Below, piece by piece: positions 1-7,523 of a stretch of DNA of 64,000 nucleotides; positions within the stretch are counted from its first letter, which is position 1; each line of letters begins with the position of its first letter. The DNA is from Palsa-504 sp963756575. GTDB lineage: Bacteria > Actinomycetota > Actinomycetes > Streptosporangiales > Streptosporangiaceae. Made by a program: the position numbers and the translations under genes. Under the pieces are notes generated by a model. That model was not told the origin of the DNA and ran no database searches. It saw nothing but the letters and a program-made list of their open reading frames with translations. Where the stretch lies: NCBI GenBank assembly GCA_963756575.1, contig CAVWOM010000009.1, positions 62,001-126,000 of the forward strand, read 5' to 3'.

Positions 1-2
1 CG

Positions 3-1148
3 CAGACCCCCGGCTCCCGACCTGCCCCCGAGCCACCGCCCATCCAGCTGCGCGCCGACTCGCCGGAGATGCTGCTCTCGATCGTGCCGCACTTGCTCGG
101 CTTCGCGCCGCGCGCCAGCCTGGTCGTGATCGGGACCGAGCAGCCGGGTGACCGTATCAAGGTCACGCTCCGGTATGACCTGCCCGACCCGCCGGGCGCC
201 GGGGTCGCCACGGACCTCGCCGCCCACGCCGTCGGCGTGCTCGGCTCGCAGCAGCTCACCACGCTGGTCGCGGTCGGCTACGGCCCCCGGCTCCTGGTCG
301 ACCCAGTGGCGGAGGCGCTGCGCACCGCGGCCGCCCCGGCCGGGATCGACGTCGGCGACATCTTGCGAGTCGAGGGCCGCCGGTACTGGTCCTACCTATG
401 CACCGAGCCGGCCTGCTGCCCGGTCGCGGGCACGCCGTTCGCCCCGGACGCCCGGGCCGCCTTCGCCCTGGCCCGGGCCGGCGGTCAGGTGCTGGCCGAC
501 CGGTCCGCCGTGGCGGCCAGGGTCGCGCCCCTCGGCGGCATGGCGGCGGAGTCCATGCGCCAGGCCACCATCCGCGCCGAGCGGCACGGCCGCCAGCTGC
601 TCGCCCGGGTGCGCAAGTCGGCCCGCCTCGGCGCCGCCCGGCGGATGATCGCCACCGAAGGCCTGAACGCGGTGGGCTTCATGATCGGCACCTACCGGGA
701 CGGCGGCCGGTACGCCACGGACTACGAGGTCGCGTGGATCACGGTGGCGCTGCGCGACCTGCGGGTCAGGGACGACGCCTGGGCCCGGATGGACCCGGCG
801 CACGCGGACGCGCACCTACGGCTGTGGACCGACGTGACCCGCCGCGCCCAGCCCGGGTACGTGGCCGCGCCGGCCTCCCTGCTGGCCTTCGTGGCCTGGC
901 AGTCCGGTGACGGGGCGCTGGCGAACGTGGCGCTCGACCGGGCCCTCGCCGACGAGCCGCGGTATTCGATGGCGGAGCTGCTCCGGCAGGTGATCACGGC
1001 CGGCGCGCCGCCGTCGCTGGCCCGGCTGCCGATGACCCCGGAGGAGGTGGCCGCCAGCTACTCCGACCTCGATGACGAGCTGGACTCCGACGACGATCAC
1101 GGCCCGGACCCGGATGTCCGCGACCCGGATCCTGCATGCGAACAATGA
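3..1148 (+). CDS. DUF4192 domain protein, 5' end missing
   Basis: The reading frame is open from base 3, so the true start lies left of the window; the ATG at 69 is internal to the conserved domain. The start of the visible protein (IQLRADSPEMLLSIVPHLLGF, split here by the ATG) has the pattern typical of actinobacterial DUF4192 proteins, in which a short strand is followed by 'L-x-x-V-P-H-L-L-G-F' and 'SLVVI'. No signal peptide or membrane segment is visible. The last 25 residues are strongly acidic (Asp-rich), as often seen in this family. Function is not known; members are common in actinomycetes as single genes. The gene is followed after about 45 bp by a small ORF and then tmsA. Family assignment is by recognition of the N-terminal motif and is fairly secure; no biochemical role should be inferred. 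Confidence 0.8.
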   Translation, partial: QTPGSRPAPEPPPIQLRADSPEMLLSIVPHLLGFAPRASLVVIGTEQPGDRIKVTLRYDLPDPPGAGVATDLAAHAVGVLGSQQLTTLVAVGYGPRLLVDPVAEALRTAAAPAGIDVGDILRVEGRRYWSYLCTEPACCPVAGTPFAPDARAAFALARAGGQVLADRSAVAARVAPLGGMAAESMRQATIRAERHGRQLLARVRKSARLGAARRMIATEGLNAVGFMIGTYRDGGRYATDYEVAWITVALRDLRVRDDAWARMDPAHADAHLRLWTDVTRRAQPGYVAAPASLLAFVAWQSGDGALANVALDRALADEPRYSMAELLRQVITAGAPPSLARLPMTPEEVAASYSDLDDELDSDDDHGPDPDVRDPDPACEQ

Positions 1149-1194
1149 GGTCAGGGAAATACCCAGGGGGCCGCCGGTGTCAAAAGGAGCGGTG

Positions 1195-1281
1195 ATGCGT
1201 CCGGATACACTGCCTGAGATGTTCGGCGATAGTACGTATCCCGCCCGTTTGTCCGCCGTCGGCCGTTTCCATAATGGGTGA
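1195..1281 (+). CDS. possible 28-aa leader ORF upstream of tmsA
   Basis: An ATG at 1195 is preceded by a strong ribosome binding site (AAAAGGAG at 1183-1190) and opens a 28-codon frame that ends at TGA 1279-1281, about 12 bp before the tmsA ribosome binding site. The peptide (begins MRPDTLPEMFGD) matches nothing I recognise. It may be a leader peptide coupled to tmsA, or chance. The only evidence is the good RBS and position, so confidence is low. Confidence 0.3.
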   Translation: MRPDTLPEMFGDSTYPARLSAVGRFHNG

Positions 1282-1305
1282 CAGCTCTTTACCGGAAGGA
1301 TGTTC

Positions 1306-2712
1306 ATGCCGGGTGCCCGCACGACCCACGGAACGCACGAGGCCGAGGTAGCCCGGCTGCGTGCGGCCTACGCCGCCGTGCCGTCCGGAACTTCGGTACG
1401 GCTGGCCAAGCGCACCTCCAACCTGTTCAGGTTCCGCGAGGCCTCCAAGGGTCCCGGCCCGGTCATGCTGGACGTCTCGGCGTTCGGTCACGTGCTGTCA
1501 GTCGACCCGGTCGCCCGGACGGCCCGGGTCGGGGGCATGACCACCTACGAGGACCTCTGCGACGCCACGCTCCCGCACCAGCTGATGCCGCTGGTGGTGC
1601 CTCAGCTCAAGACGATCAGCCTCGGCGGTGCGGTCACCGGGCTCGGCATCGAGTCCACCTCACTGCGCAGCGGCATGCCGCACGAGTCGATCACCGAGAT
1701 GGAGGTCCTGACCGGCGACGGCCGGGTTGTCCGCGCCACCGCCGACAACGAGCACGCCGACCTGTTCCGCGGCTTCCCGAACTCCTACGGGACGCTGGGC
1801 TACAGCCTCTCGCTCACCATCGAGCTCGAGCCGGTCCGGCCGTTCGTGCACCTGCGCCACTTCCCGTTCAGCACGGCGGAAGCCTGCATGGAGGCCGTCA
1901 GCCAGATCGCGGCGGAGGGCTCCTACCGCGGCCATCGGGCCGATTTCGTCGACGGCACCGCGTTCGGGCCCGGCGAGCTCTACCTCACCGTCGGCGCGTT
2001 CAGTGACGTGGCCCCGTGGCGCAGCGACTACACCGGCCAGCAGATCTACTACCAGTCGGTCCAGCGGGTGAAGGAGGACTTCCTCACCATCCGCGACTAC
2101 CTGTGGCGGTGGGACACCGACTGGTTCTGGTGCTCGCGCCCCTTCGGCGTGCAGAAGCCCGCGATCAGGAGGTTCTGGCCACGCCGCTACCGGCGCTCGG
2201 ACGTGTACCGCAAGCTGGTCGCCCTGGACCGCACCTACAACCTCAGCGGGCGCATCGACGCCCGGCGTCACCTGCCGCCCCGCGAGGCCGTGATCCAGGA
2301 CGTCGAGATCCCAGTCGAACGTGGTGCCGATTTCCTGCGATTCTTCCAGGAAAATGTGGGAATGAGTCCGGTGTGGATGTGCCCGCTGCGGCTGCGCGGT
2401 GAGCGCTCCTGGCCCCTTTACCCGCTCCAGCCCGGCGAGGTGTACGTGAACTTCGGGTTCTGGGGGACCGTGCCGTTGCCTGCTGGCCAGAAGGGTCACG
2501 GCGCCCAGGCGGACGACGGCTACTACAACCGCCTCATCGAGGACGAGGTGGCCAAGCTGGGCGGCCACAAGTCGCTGTACTCCACGTCGTTCTACGACGA
2601 GGACGAGTTCTACGAGCGGTACAACGGCGAGGCGTACCGGGCCCTTAAACGCGCCTACGACGGCGGAGGCCGGCTACTCGGCCTGTACGAGAAATGCGTC
2701 AGGGGACGCTGA
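1306..2712 (+). CDS. tmsA: FAD-binding oxidoreductase, 10-methylene fatty acyl reductase (TmsA/BfaA-like)
   Basis: The 468-aa protein is an FAD-linked oxidase of the DHCR24/VAO type. The N-terminal FAD domain is seen in the stretch around residues 50-170 (VMLDVSAFGHVLSVDP, ARVGGMTTYEDL, SLGGAVTGLGIESTS, EVLTGDGRVV). The gene lies 24 bp upstream of a cyclopropane-synthase-like methyltransferase. In mycobacteria and other actinomycetes this pair (TmsA/TmsB, also called BfaA/BfaB) makes 10-methyl branched fatty acids such as tuberculostearic acid: TmsB adds a methylene from S-adenosylmethionine to oleoyl lipid and TmsA reduces it with NADPH. I place the start at ATG 1306 (MPGARTTHG), because GGAAGGA at 1294-1300 overlaps the alternative ATG at 1300. 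The pairing makes the functional call likely, but the substrate is inferred from family knowledge. Confidence 0.85.
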   Translation: MPGARTTHGTHEAEVARLRAAYAAVPSGTSVRLAKRTSNLFRFREASKGPGPVMLDVSAFGHVLSVDPVARTARVGGMTTYEDLCDATLPHQLMPLVVPQLKTISLGGAVTGLGIESTSLRSGMPHESITEMEVLTGDGRVVRATADNEHADLFRGFPNSYGTLGYSLSLTIELEPVRPFVHLRHFPFSTAEACMEAVSQIAAEGSYRGHRADFVDGTAFGPGELYLTVGAFSDVAPWRSDYTGQQIYYQSVQRVKEDFLTIRDYLWRWDTDWFWCSRPFGVQKPAIRRFWPRRYRRSDVYRKLVALDRTYNLSGRIDARRHLPPREAVIQDVEIPVERGADFLRFFQENVGMSPVWMCPLRLRGERSWPLYPLQPGEVYVNFGFWGTVPLPAGQKGHGAQADDGYYNRLIEDEVAKLGGHKSLYSTSFYDEDEFYERYNGEAYRALKRAYDGGGRLLGLYEKCVRGR

Positions 2713-2736
2713 CCGGACGGAAGGAACGGAAAATCG

Positions 2737-4014
2737 ATGGCACTGGCTGAGGTCTTCGAGGCGTTCGCGGGGCCGGAAGCCCCCGTGGAGTTCACGGCCT
2801 TTGACGGGAGTCACGCGGGGAAACCTGGCTCCCCGGTGAAGATAACGGTCCGCTCGCCGGCCGCCGTGGCCTACCTGGCTCAGGCCCCCGGCGGCCTCGG
2901 GCTGGCCCGGGCGTACGTATCCGGGCAGCTTGACGTCGAAGGGGACATGTACGAAGCCCTGGCCCGGATGACCAAAGCCCAGTCCATCGACATGACCATG
3001 GCGGAGAAGCTGCGCCTGCTGCAGGCGCTCGGCGGTCCCAAGCTGCTGGTACACCGGATGCCGCTGCCGCCGCAGGAGGTCACGCAGACCCGTCGCTGGC
3101 TCACCGGGCGGCTGCACTCCAAGACCCGGGACGCCAAGGCGATCTCCCACCACTACGACGTGTCGAACCGGTTCTACGAGTGGGTGCTGGGCCCGTCGAT
3201 GGCGTACACCTGCGCCTGTTACCCCAACGAGAACGCGACGCTGGAGGAAGCGCAGGCGAACAAGTTCGACCTGGTGGCCCGCAAGCTCGGGCTCACGGCC
3301 GGCATGCGGCTGCTCGACGTCGGCTGCGGCTGGGGCGGCATGGTCATGCACGCCGCCCGCGAGTACGGCGTCAAGGCCCTCGGCGTCACGCTGTCCGCCC
3401 AGCAGGCCGCGTGGGCCCAGGAGGCGATCGAGCGGGAAGGACTGTCTCACCTGGCCGAGGTGCGGCACCTGGACTACCGCGACGTGCCGGAGACCGGCTT
3501 CAACGCGGTCAGCTCGATCGGGCTGACCGAGCACATCGGCAAGCAGAACCTGCCCGCCTACTTCTCCTTCCTGTACGGAAAGCTCAAGGACGGCGGCCGG
3601 CTACTCAACCACTGCATCACCCGGGAAAACAACCTCGCGCCCCCCATCCGCAAGAACGGCTTCATCAACCGGTACGTCTTCCCCGACGGGGAGCTCGAGG
3701 GTCCCGGCTACCTGCTCTCGCTCATGCACGACACCGGCTTCGAGGTCAGGCACGAGGAGAACCTGCGCGAGCACTACGCCAAGACCCTGGCCGCCTGGGG
3801 TGCCAACCTGGACGCGCACTGGACCGAGGCGGTCCGGGAGGTCGGCCTGGGCACCGCCCGGGTGTGGCGGCTGTACATGGCCGGCTCCCGGCTGGCGTTC
3901 GACCGTAACCACATCGAACTGCACCAGGTGCTAGGTGTGCGGCTGGAGCCCGACGGGACCTCGGGCATGCCGCTGCGCCCCGACTGGGAGCAGCCCCGGA
4001 TCCTCGCAGGCTAA
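2737..4014 (+). CDS. tmsB: SAM-dependent fatty acyl phospholipid methyltransferase (TmsB/BfaB/UfaA1-like)
   Basis: A 425-aa member of the cyclopropane fatty acyl phospholipid synthase (Cfa) family. After an N-terminal lipid-binding part, residues 128-425 form the methyltransferase domain with 'HHYDVSNRFYEWVLG', the SAM-binding loop 'LLDVGCGWGGMV' and 'SIGLTEHIGKQN', all classic Cfa landmarks. A ribosome binding site (GAAGGAACGG) precedes ATG 2737. It is the second gene of the tmsA-tmsB operon, so the likely product is the 10-methylene intermediate of 10-methylstearate rather than a cyclopropane ring. Its TAA stop (4012-4014) overlaps by 3 bp the stop of the convergent KS-AT gene. No membrane segments are visible; the enzyme is expected to act at the cytoplasmic membrane surface. 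Confidence 0.88.
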   Translation: MALAEVFEAFAGPEAPVEFTAFDGSHAGKPGSPVKITVRSPAAVAYLAQAPGGLGLARAYVSGQLDVEGDMYEALARMTKAQSIDMTMAEKLRLLQALGGPKLLVHRMPLPPQEVTQTRRWLTGRLHSKTRDAKAISHHYDVSNRFYEWVLGPSMAYTCACYPNENATLEEAQANKFDLVARKLGLTAGMRLLDVGCGWGGMVMHAAREYGVKALGVTLSAQQAAWAQEAIEREGLSHLAEVRHLDYRDVPETGFNAVSSIGLTEHIGKQNLPAYFSFLYGKLKDGGRLLNHCITRENNLAPPIRKNGFINRYVFPDGELEGPGYLLSLMHDTGFEVRHEENLREHYAKTLAAWGANLDAHWTEAVREVGLGTARVWRLYMAGSRLAFDRNHIELHQVLGVRLEPDGTSGMPLRPDWEQPRILAG

Positions 4015-6932
4015 CCCGCCGAACGGGCCGCGCTTCTCGGCCCGGTCCCGCCGTCAGCTCCGGCGGCGCCCGCCACCCCGGAGACAGGCGTCCCGGCGGG
4101 GGCGAGCGGTTCCCCGGTCCGCATCCGCGGTACGGTCCGGCTGGCCAGCGTGCCCCCGGGTCCGGTCGCGCGGGCCTGGCCCAAGTACGGTGCGAGGTCG
4201 GTGATCGCCCCGGCGGCGAACAACGCGGCGACGGCCTGGGCCATGGCGGTCCGGTCAGTTCCGGGCCGGACCCCGTGCCCCCCGCGAGGCCTGCGCGCCT
4301 CCGGGGCGCCCTGGGCCCCCGCGACCCCGGCCATCGCGGGGATCGCGACGGCGGGCACGCCGCCGCACTCGGCGGCCCGGCCCGCCAGCCCGGCGTCCGG
4401 CCCGGCGATCACGATCAGGTCGGCCGCCCGGGCCGCCTGCGCTATCGCCTGGGCGAACAGCACCGGCCGGGTGACCTGCGCGGCCAGCAGCCCCGCCAGG
4501 TCATCGTCGGGGCTGATCAGGCAGCCGGTGATGGTAGAGACCAGACGCCGGCGTGGCGGGGCGAAGCTCGTGGCCGCCAGGACGCTCCGCAGCGGGGCGG
4601 CGCACCTGGCCATGCCGGGGGAGTACATCGGAGCCGCGCTGTCGAGGACCTCGACCGGGACCTTGAGCATCCCGGCCCGCCTGGTCAGTTCCCGTACACC
4701 CGCGGTGGAGCCCGCCAGGACGTGAGTCCGGGGTCCCTCGTAGGCCGCGATATGCAGGCGGCCAGGTGCGGCCAGGGCCCGGGCCACGTCCTCGTCGGCC
4801 GTGACCCTGGCCATCGCGGCCGTCCCGTAGGAGCAGGCTCGCAGTACCTGGCCGCACTGCGCCACCAGGCGCGCCGCCTCGGTCGCGGGAATGCAGCCGG
4901 CCCAGGCCAGCCCGGTGATCTCGGCCAGCCCGTAGCCGACTCCCGTGGTCGGCCTGACACCGAACGCGTCGAGGGTGCCTAGGGCCTCGAGCGAGGCGGC
5001 GAGCAGCGCGGGCTGTCCGGCCGGCGACTCGGCCCGGCCCGGGAACAGCACTACCACCGCGCCGCACGCGCCGGCCGAGATGCGCACGTCGGGCTCGCCG
5101 GCCAGTCCGCCCGCCGGGACGCCCATCCGGAGCAGCCGGGCCGCCTCCGCCGCTCGGCCGGCCAGCTGGTGCGGCCCGGCCGCGGTCAGCGCGACCCGCA
5201 GTGGCGCCAGGCGATCTCCGGCCTGCCCGTTCCCGGCGTGCCCGTTCCCGGCGTTCTGGGCGCTGGCCGCCAGTTGCCAGGCCAGTTTCTCGAGGCCGTC
5301 CTCCGAGAGCACCGCCGCGCTGTCCGCGATGACATCGAGCTGCCCCGCCAGCGTCCCGGCATCTCCGCCCCGCAGCACGAACACCCGCGGCGGCCCGGAC
5401 CTCTCCCGCACATCGGGCGAGGAGACCGGAGCGTGCCGCGCCTCCGCCGGAGCGTGCCGCGCCTCCGCCGGAGCGTGCCGCGCCTCGGCTGAAGCGTGCC
5501 TGGCTTCGGCCGGGGCGGATGCCCCGCGTGCTGTCGTGTGCTTCCCCGCCGCCCCGTGTTCCGGAGCCGCGGCGCCGTGTTCCGGACCCGCCCCTTCGGA
5601 GGCGTTGGCCTGACCCGCCCGGCGCCGCCGCCCGGCCCAGCGGTCGCCCTCTGCCTCGCGGCGCAGCACGAGGTGGATTCCCTCCGCGTCACGCAGGTCA
5701 GCGTGACCCGCCAGCACCGCCGGGTCAGCCGTGCCGAGCGAGTGCACCGCGGCGAGCCGCGGCCGCCGGACCCGGGCGGACCTTGCGGATCCGGTGGCTC
5801 CCGCGGACCCCGTGGTCCCCGGGCGACTGGGGTCGCCGTCCGGCCAGGGCTCTGGCCCGGCCGGAAGCCGGAGCCGCACGTCGCCCGAGGCGATGAGCGG
5901 ATGCGGCCGCGCGCCGCCAGGACCGGGACCGGGCGGTACCGTCCCGGCCGCCATCGCCACCGCCGTCCTGATCAGGCTCGCGATGCCCGCCGCCGCCCGG
6001 GCGTGGCCGATGCCCGCGGACGCCGCGCCCAGGGCCGCGACCACCCGCACATCGCGCCTGAGCTGCGTAAATGCGGCAAGCTCGGCCCAGTCCCCGTCCG
6101 CCGTCCCGGTACCCTGGCCTTCGACGTACTGGATGTCGGCCGGGTCCGTCCCGGCCCGCCGGTACGCCTGCTCCAAGGCCGCCCCGGCCGGCTCCGGGGG
6201 ACCGGCGGGCACGGTGCTCCAGCCCGCGATCTCCGCGTAGACCGGCACGCCCGCCGCCCGCGCGTCAGCCGAACGCACCAAGATCACGACGCCGCATCCC
6301 TCGCCGGGCAGCAATCCGGCCGGATCGGCCGCGTACACGCGCATCTGGTCGGTGCCCAGCGTGCCCGCCCGGGCCTGCAACGCCAGCCACACCGGGTCTA
6401 GGCCGAGCTCGGCTCCGCCGGCGATCGCGAGGTCGAGCTCGCCCGCCTGCAGCGCCGCCGCTGCCGCGGTCACCGCGTGCAGCGAGGACACCCGCGCGCC
6501 CGGGGGGAAGGGCCCGCTCGCGGCGAACCCGAACTGGCTGCTGACCAGGTCGCACAGGCCGGGCGCGCTACTCGCGATGATCATCCCGGTCCGGCTGTTC
6601 CCGGCGGCCTCACGCAGCCCCGCATCGGCGAGGGCCAAAGCGGTCATCTCGGTCGCCAGCTTCTGCACCGGGCCGAGGTCGAACTGCTCCAGGCCGAGCC
6701 GGTACGCGCCGGGGGCGCCGGCCGGCCAGTCACTGTGCGTTTCCGGCGGAGCCGCCCAGTCATCGAGCATCGCCGCTCGCAGCGGGCGCCCGGGCAGGGC
6801 GGCGCAGGGCTGGAACATCCGCCGTCCGGTCACGGCAAGGTCGTGAAACTCGGCGGGATCGCGCGCGCCAGGAAAGCGGCACGCGATACCGATGACCGCG
6901 ACCGGCTCGCCGTAGTCCCCCCGACCGTCCAT
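4011..6932 (-). CDS. degenerate ketosynthase-acyltransferase (KS-AT) protein, probable pseudoenzyme
   Basis: The 973-aa product begins like a type I polyketide ketosynthase (EPVAVIGIACRFPGARDPAEF). Where a KS has TACSSSL the sequence has GARVSSLHAV (about residues 145-153), so the nucleophilic Cys is absent. The first catalytic His is replaced by Gln (VEGQGTGTADGD, Q273), whereas the second survives (GIGH, H310). A low-complexity linker with four copies of a 7-residue (A/P)(P/S)AEARH unit spans about 475-502. An acyltransferase-like part follows: the GHSxGE motif reads GYGLAE (666-671, Ser to Gly) and the late AT His is Tyr (PMYSP, Y770). There is no acyl carrier, KR, DH or TE domain. The frame is intact over 2.9 kb and has a GGAGG-type RBS. 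A structural or regulatory partner is likely rather than a synthase. It is convergent with tmsB; a link to lipid metabolism is a guess. Confidence 0.75.
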   Translation of the reverse strand: MDGRGDYGEPVAVIGIACRFPGARDPAEFHDLAVTGRRMFQPCAALPGRPLRAAMLDDWAAPPETHSDWPAGAPGAYRLGLEQFDLGPVQKLATEMTALALADAGLREAAGNSRTGMIIASSAPGLCDLVSSQFGFAASGPFPPGARVSSLHAVTAAAAALQAGELDLAIAGGAELGLDPVWLALQARAGTLGTDQMRVYAADPAGLLPGEGCGVVILVRSADARAAGVPVYAEIAGWSTVPAGPPEPAGAALEQAYRRAGTDPADIQYVEGQGTGTADGDWAELAAFTQLRRDVRVVAALGAASAGIGHARAAAGIASLIRTAVAMAAGTVPPGPGPGGARPHPLIASGDVRLRLPAGPEPWPDGDPSRPGTTGSAGATGSARSARVRRPRLAAVHSLGTADPAVLAGHADLRDAEGIHLVLRREAEGDRWAGRRRRAGQANASEGAGPEHGAAAPEHGAAGKHTTARGASAPAEARHASAEARHAPAEARHAPAEARHAPVSSPDVRERSGPPRVFVLRGGDAGTLAGQLDVIADSAAVLSEDGLEKLAWQLAASAQNAGNGHAGNGQAGDRLAPLRVALTAAGPHQLAGRAAEAARLLRMGVPAGGLAGEPDVRISAGACGAVVVLFPGRAESPAGQPALLAASLEALGTLDAFGVRPTTGVGYGLAEITGLAWAGCIPATEAARLVAQCGQVLRACSYGTAAMARVTADEDVARALAAPGRLHIAAYEGPRTHVLAGSTAGVRELTRRAGMLKVPVEVLDSAAPMYSPGMARCAAPLRSVLAATSFAPPRRRLVSTITGCLISPDDDLAGLLAAQVTRPVLFAQAIAQAARAADLIVIAGPDAGLAGRAAECGGVPAVAIPAMAGVAGAQGAPEARRPRGGHGVRPGTDRTAMAQAVAALFAAGAITDLAPYLGQARATGPGGTLASRTVPRMRTGEPLAPAGTPVSGVAGAAGADGGTGPRSAARSAG
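5429..5510 (-). repeat. 21-bp tandem repeat inside the KS-AT linker
   Basis: About four copies of a 21-bp unit (GGAGCGTGCCGCGCCTCCGCC on the plus strand is one unit, here split for reading as GGAGCGTGCCG + CGCCTCCGCC) encode the (A/P)(P/S)AEARH linker repeat. The copies near 5440-5480 are almost identical, which implies recent expansion. Confidence 0.75.
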
Positions 6933-7374
6933 TACCCTCCGTCACGCCGCTGGATTCCTCAGTAGGAATAGGTGCTTCCCGGCTGCCGGTCAAGGGGAAT
7001 GGCAAGACACGCTGATATCCGCGCGCGCATGAATTTCCGCACGTAATGCCGCCCCATGCCCGCAATGCGCACCTCCGGCGACCCCTCCTCATCCGTTCCC
7101 GACTCGGCTCTGATGACGCACCAGAATTCCGTGAATGTGGCGCTCGACGCGATATATCCATCGGGACGTCATATGGCGAGCCCGCTCCAGGCGGGTCAAC
7201 GGGACATCGACCCGGTTCCCAGCGGGCTGATGCCCCGCCGACCCGGTGCGCGCCGGGCAACGCGGACCGCGGTCCGGCGGCCTCTGCCAGGGCGCAGCCC
7301 AGCCCGCCGCCGAAGCCCGCTGCCGGGCGGCTCACGACGATTGCGCACGCGGGGCGGATGCGTCGGACGTGCGC

Positions 7375-7380
7375 TATCCT
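7375..7380 (+). promoter_or_regulatory. candidate -10 box (TATCCT) for the leuS leader transcript
   Basis: TATCCT lies 6 bp before the ATG of the leader peptide at 7387, so transcription would begin at or next to that ATG and the leader would be leaderless. No convincing -35 hexamer is seen at 17-18 bp, so this rests on the -10 match and spacing only. Confidence 0.4.
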
Positions 7381-7386
7381 GTGCGC

Positions 7387-7416
7387 ATGCGTGCCGTCCG
7401 GCTGCTTCTTACCTAG
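7387..7416 (+). CDS. leuS leader peptide MRAVRLLLT
   Basis: A nine-codon frame (Met-Arg-Ala-Val-Arg-Leu-Leu-Leu-Thr, stop TAG 7414-7416) has three consecutive leucine codons (CTG CTT CTT). It is followed at once by an 8-bp stem and then an intrinsic terminator, and lies 108 bp before leuS. This is the arrangement of ribosome-mediated transcription attenuation, in which ribosome stalling at Leu codons when charged tRNA-Leu is scarce lets transcription read on. No Shine-Dalgarno sequence is visible, which fits a leaderless start; an in-frame GTG at 7381 is an alternative start. Confidence 0.6.
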   Translation: MRAVRLLLT

Positions 7417-7470
7417 CCGCGCCGACCTACCGTCGTTGGCGCGGCTGCCCCTCGTCTCGAGGGGCGTTTT
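7416..7470 (+). terminator. attenuator hairpins and intrinsic terminator before leuS
   Basis: Stem 1 pairs GCCGCGCC (7416-7423) with GGCGCGGC (7438-7445), a perfect 8-bp helix that starts in the leader stop codon. Stem 2 pairs GCCCCTCG (7447-7454) with CGAGGGGC (7458-7465) across a TCT loop and is followed by GTTTT, a Rho-independent terminator, rare in this GC-rich DNA. Its place between a Leu leader and leuS indicates attenuation. The alternative antiterminator pairing was not worked out. Confidence 0.65.
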
Positions 7471-7523
7471 CATTGCAGGCGGCTTCCATCCGCGGGCCGG
7501 ACAGAATCAATGGTGAGGAAACG

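Noticed and set aside
1660..2568. Long minus-strand frame opposite tmsA
   Set aside because: It is a composition artefact opposite a clear FAD oxidoreductase and has no family motif or RBS; the same applies to the long frames opposite nrdJ (12787-15141), the sulfatase (18778-20175), the CHAT gene (22086-24440), the subtilase (25826-27496), the MFS gene (31404-33164), the AAA+ gene (37565-39955), the SpoIIE gene (45468-47582) and parC (53659-56253).
4011..6932. Polyketide biosynthetic gene cluster
   Set aside because: Only one KS-AT gene, without carrier protein, tailoring genes or active sites.
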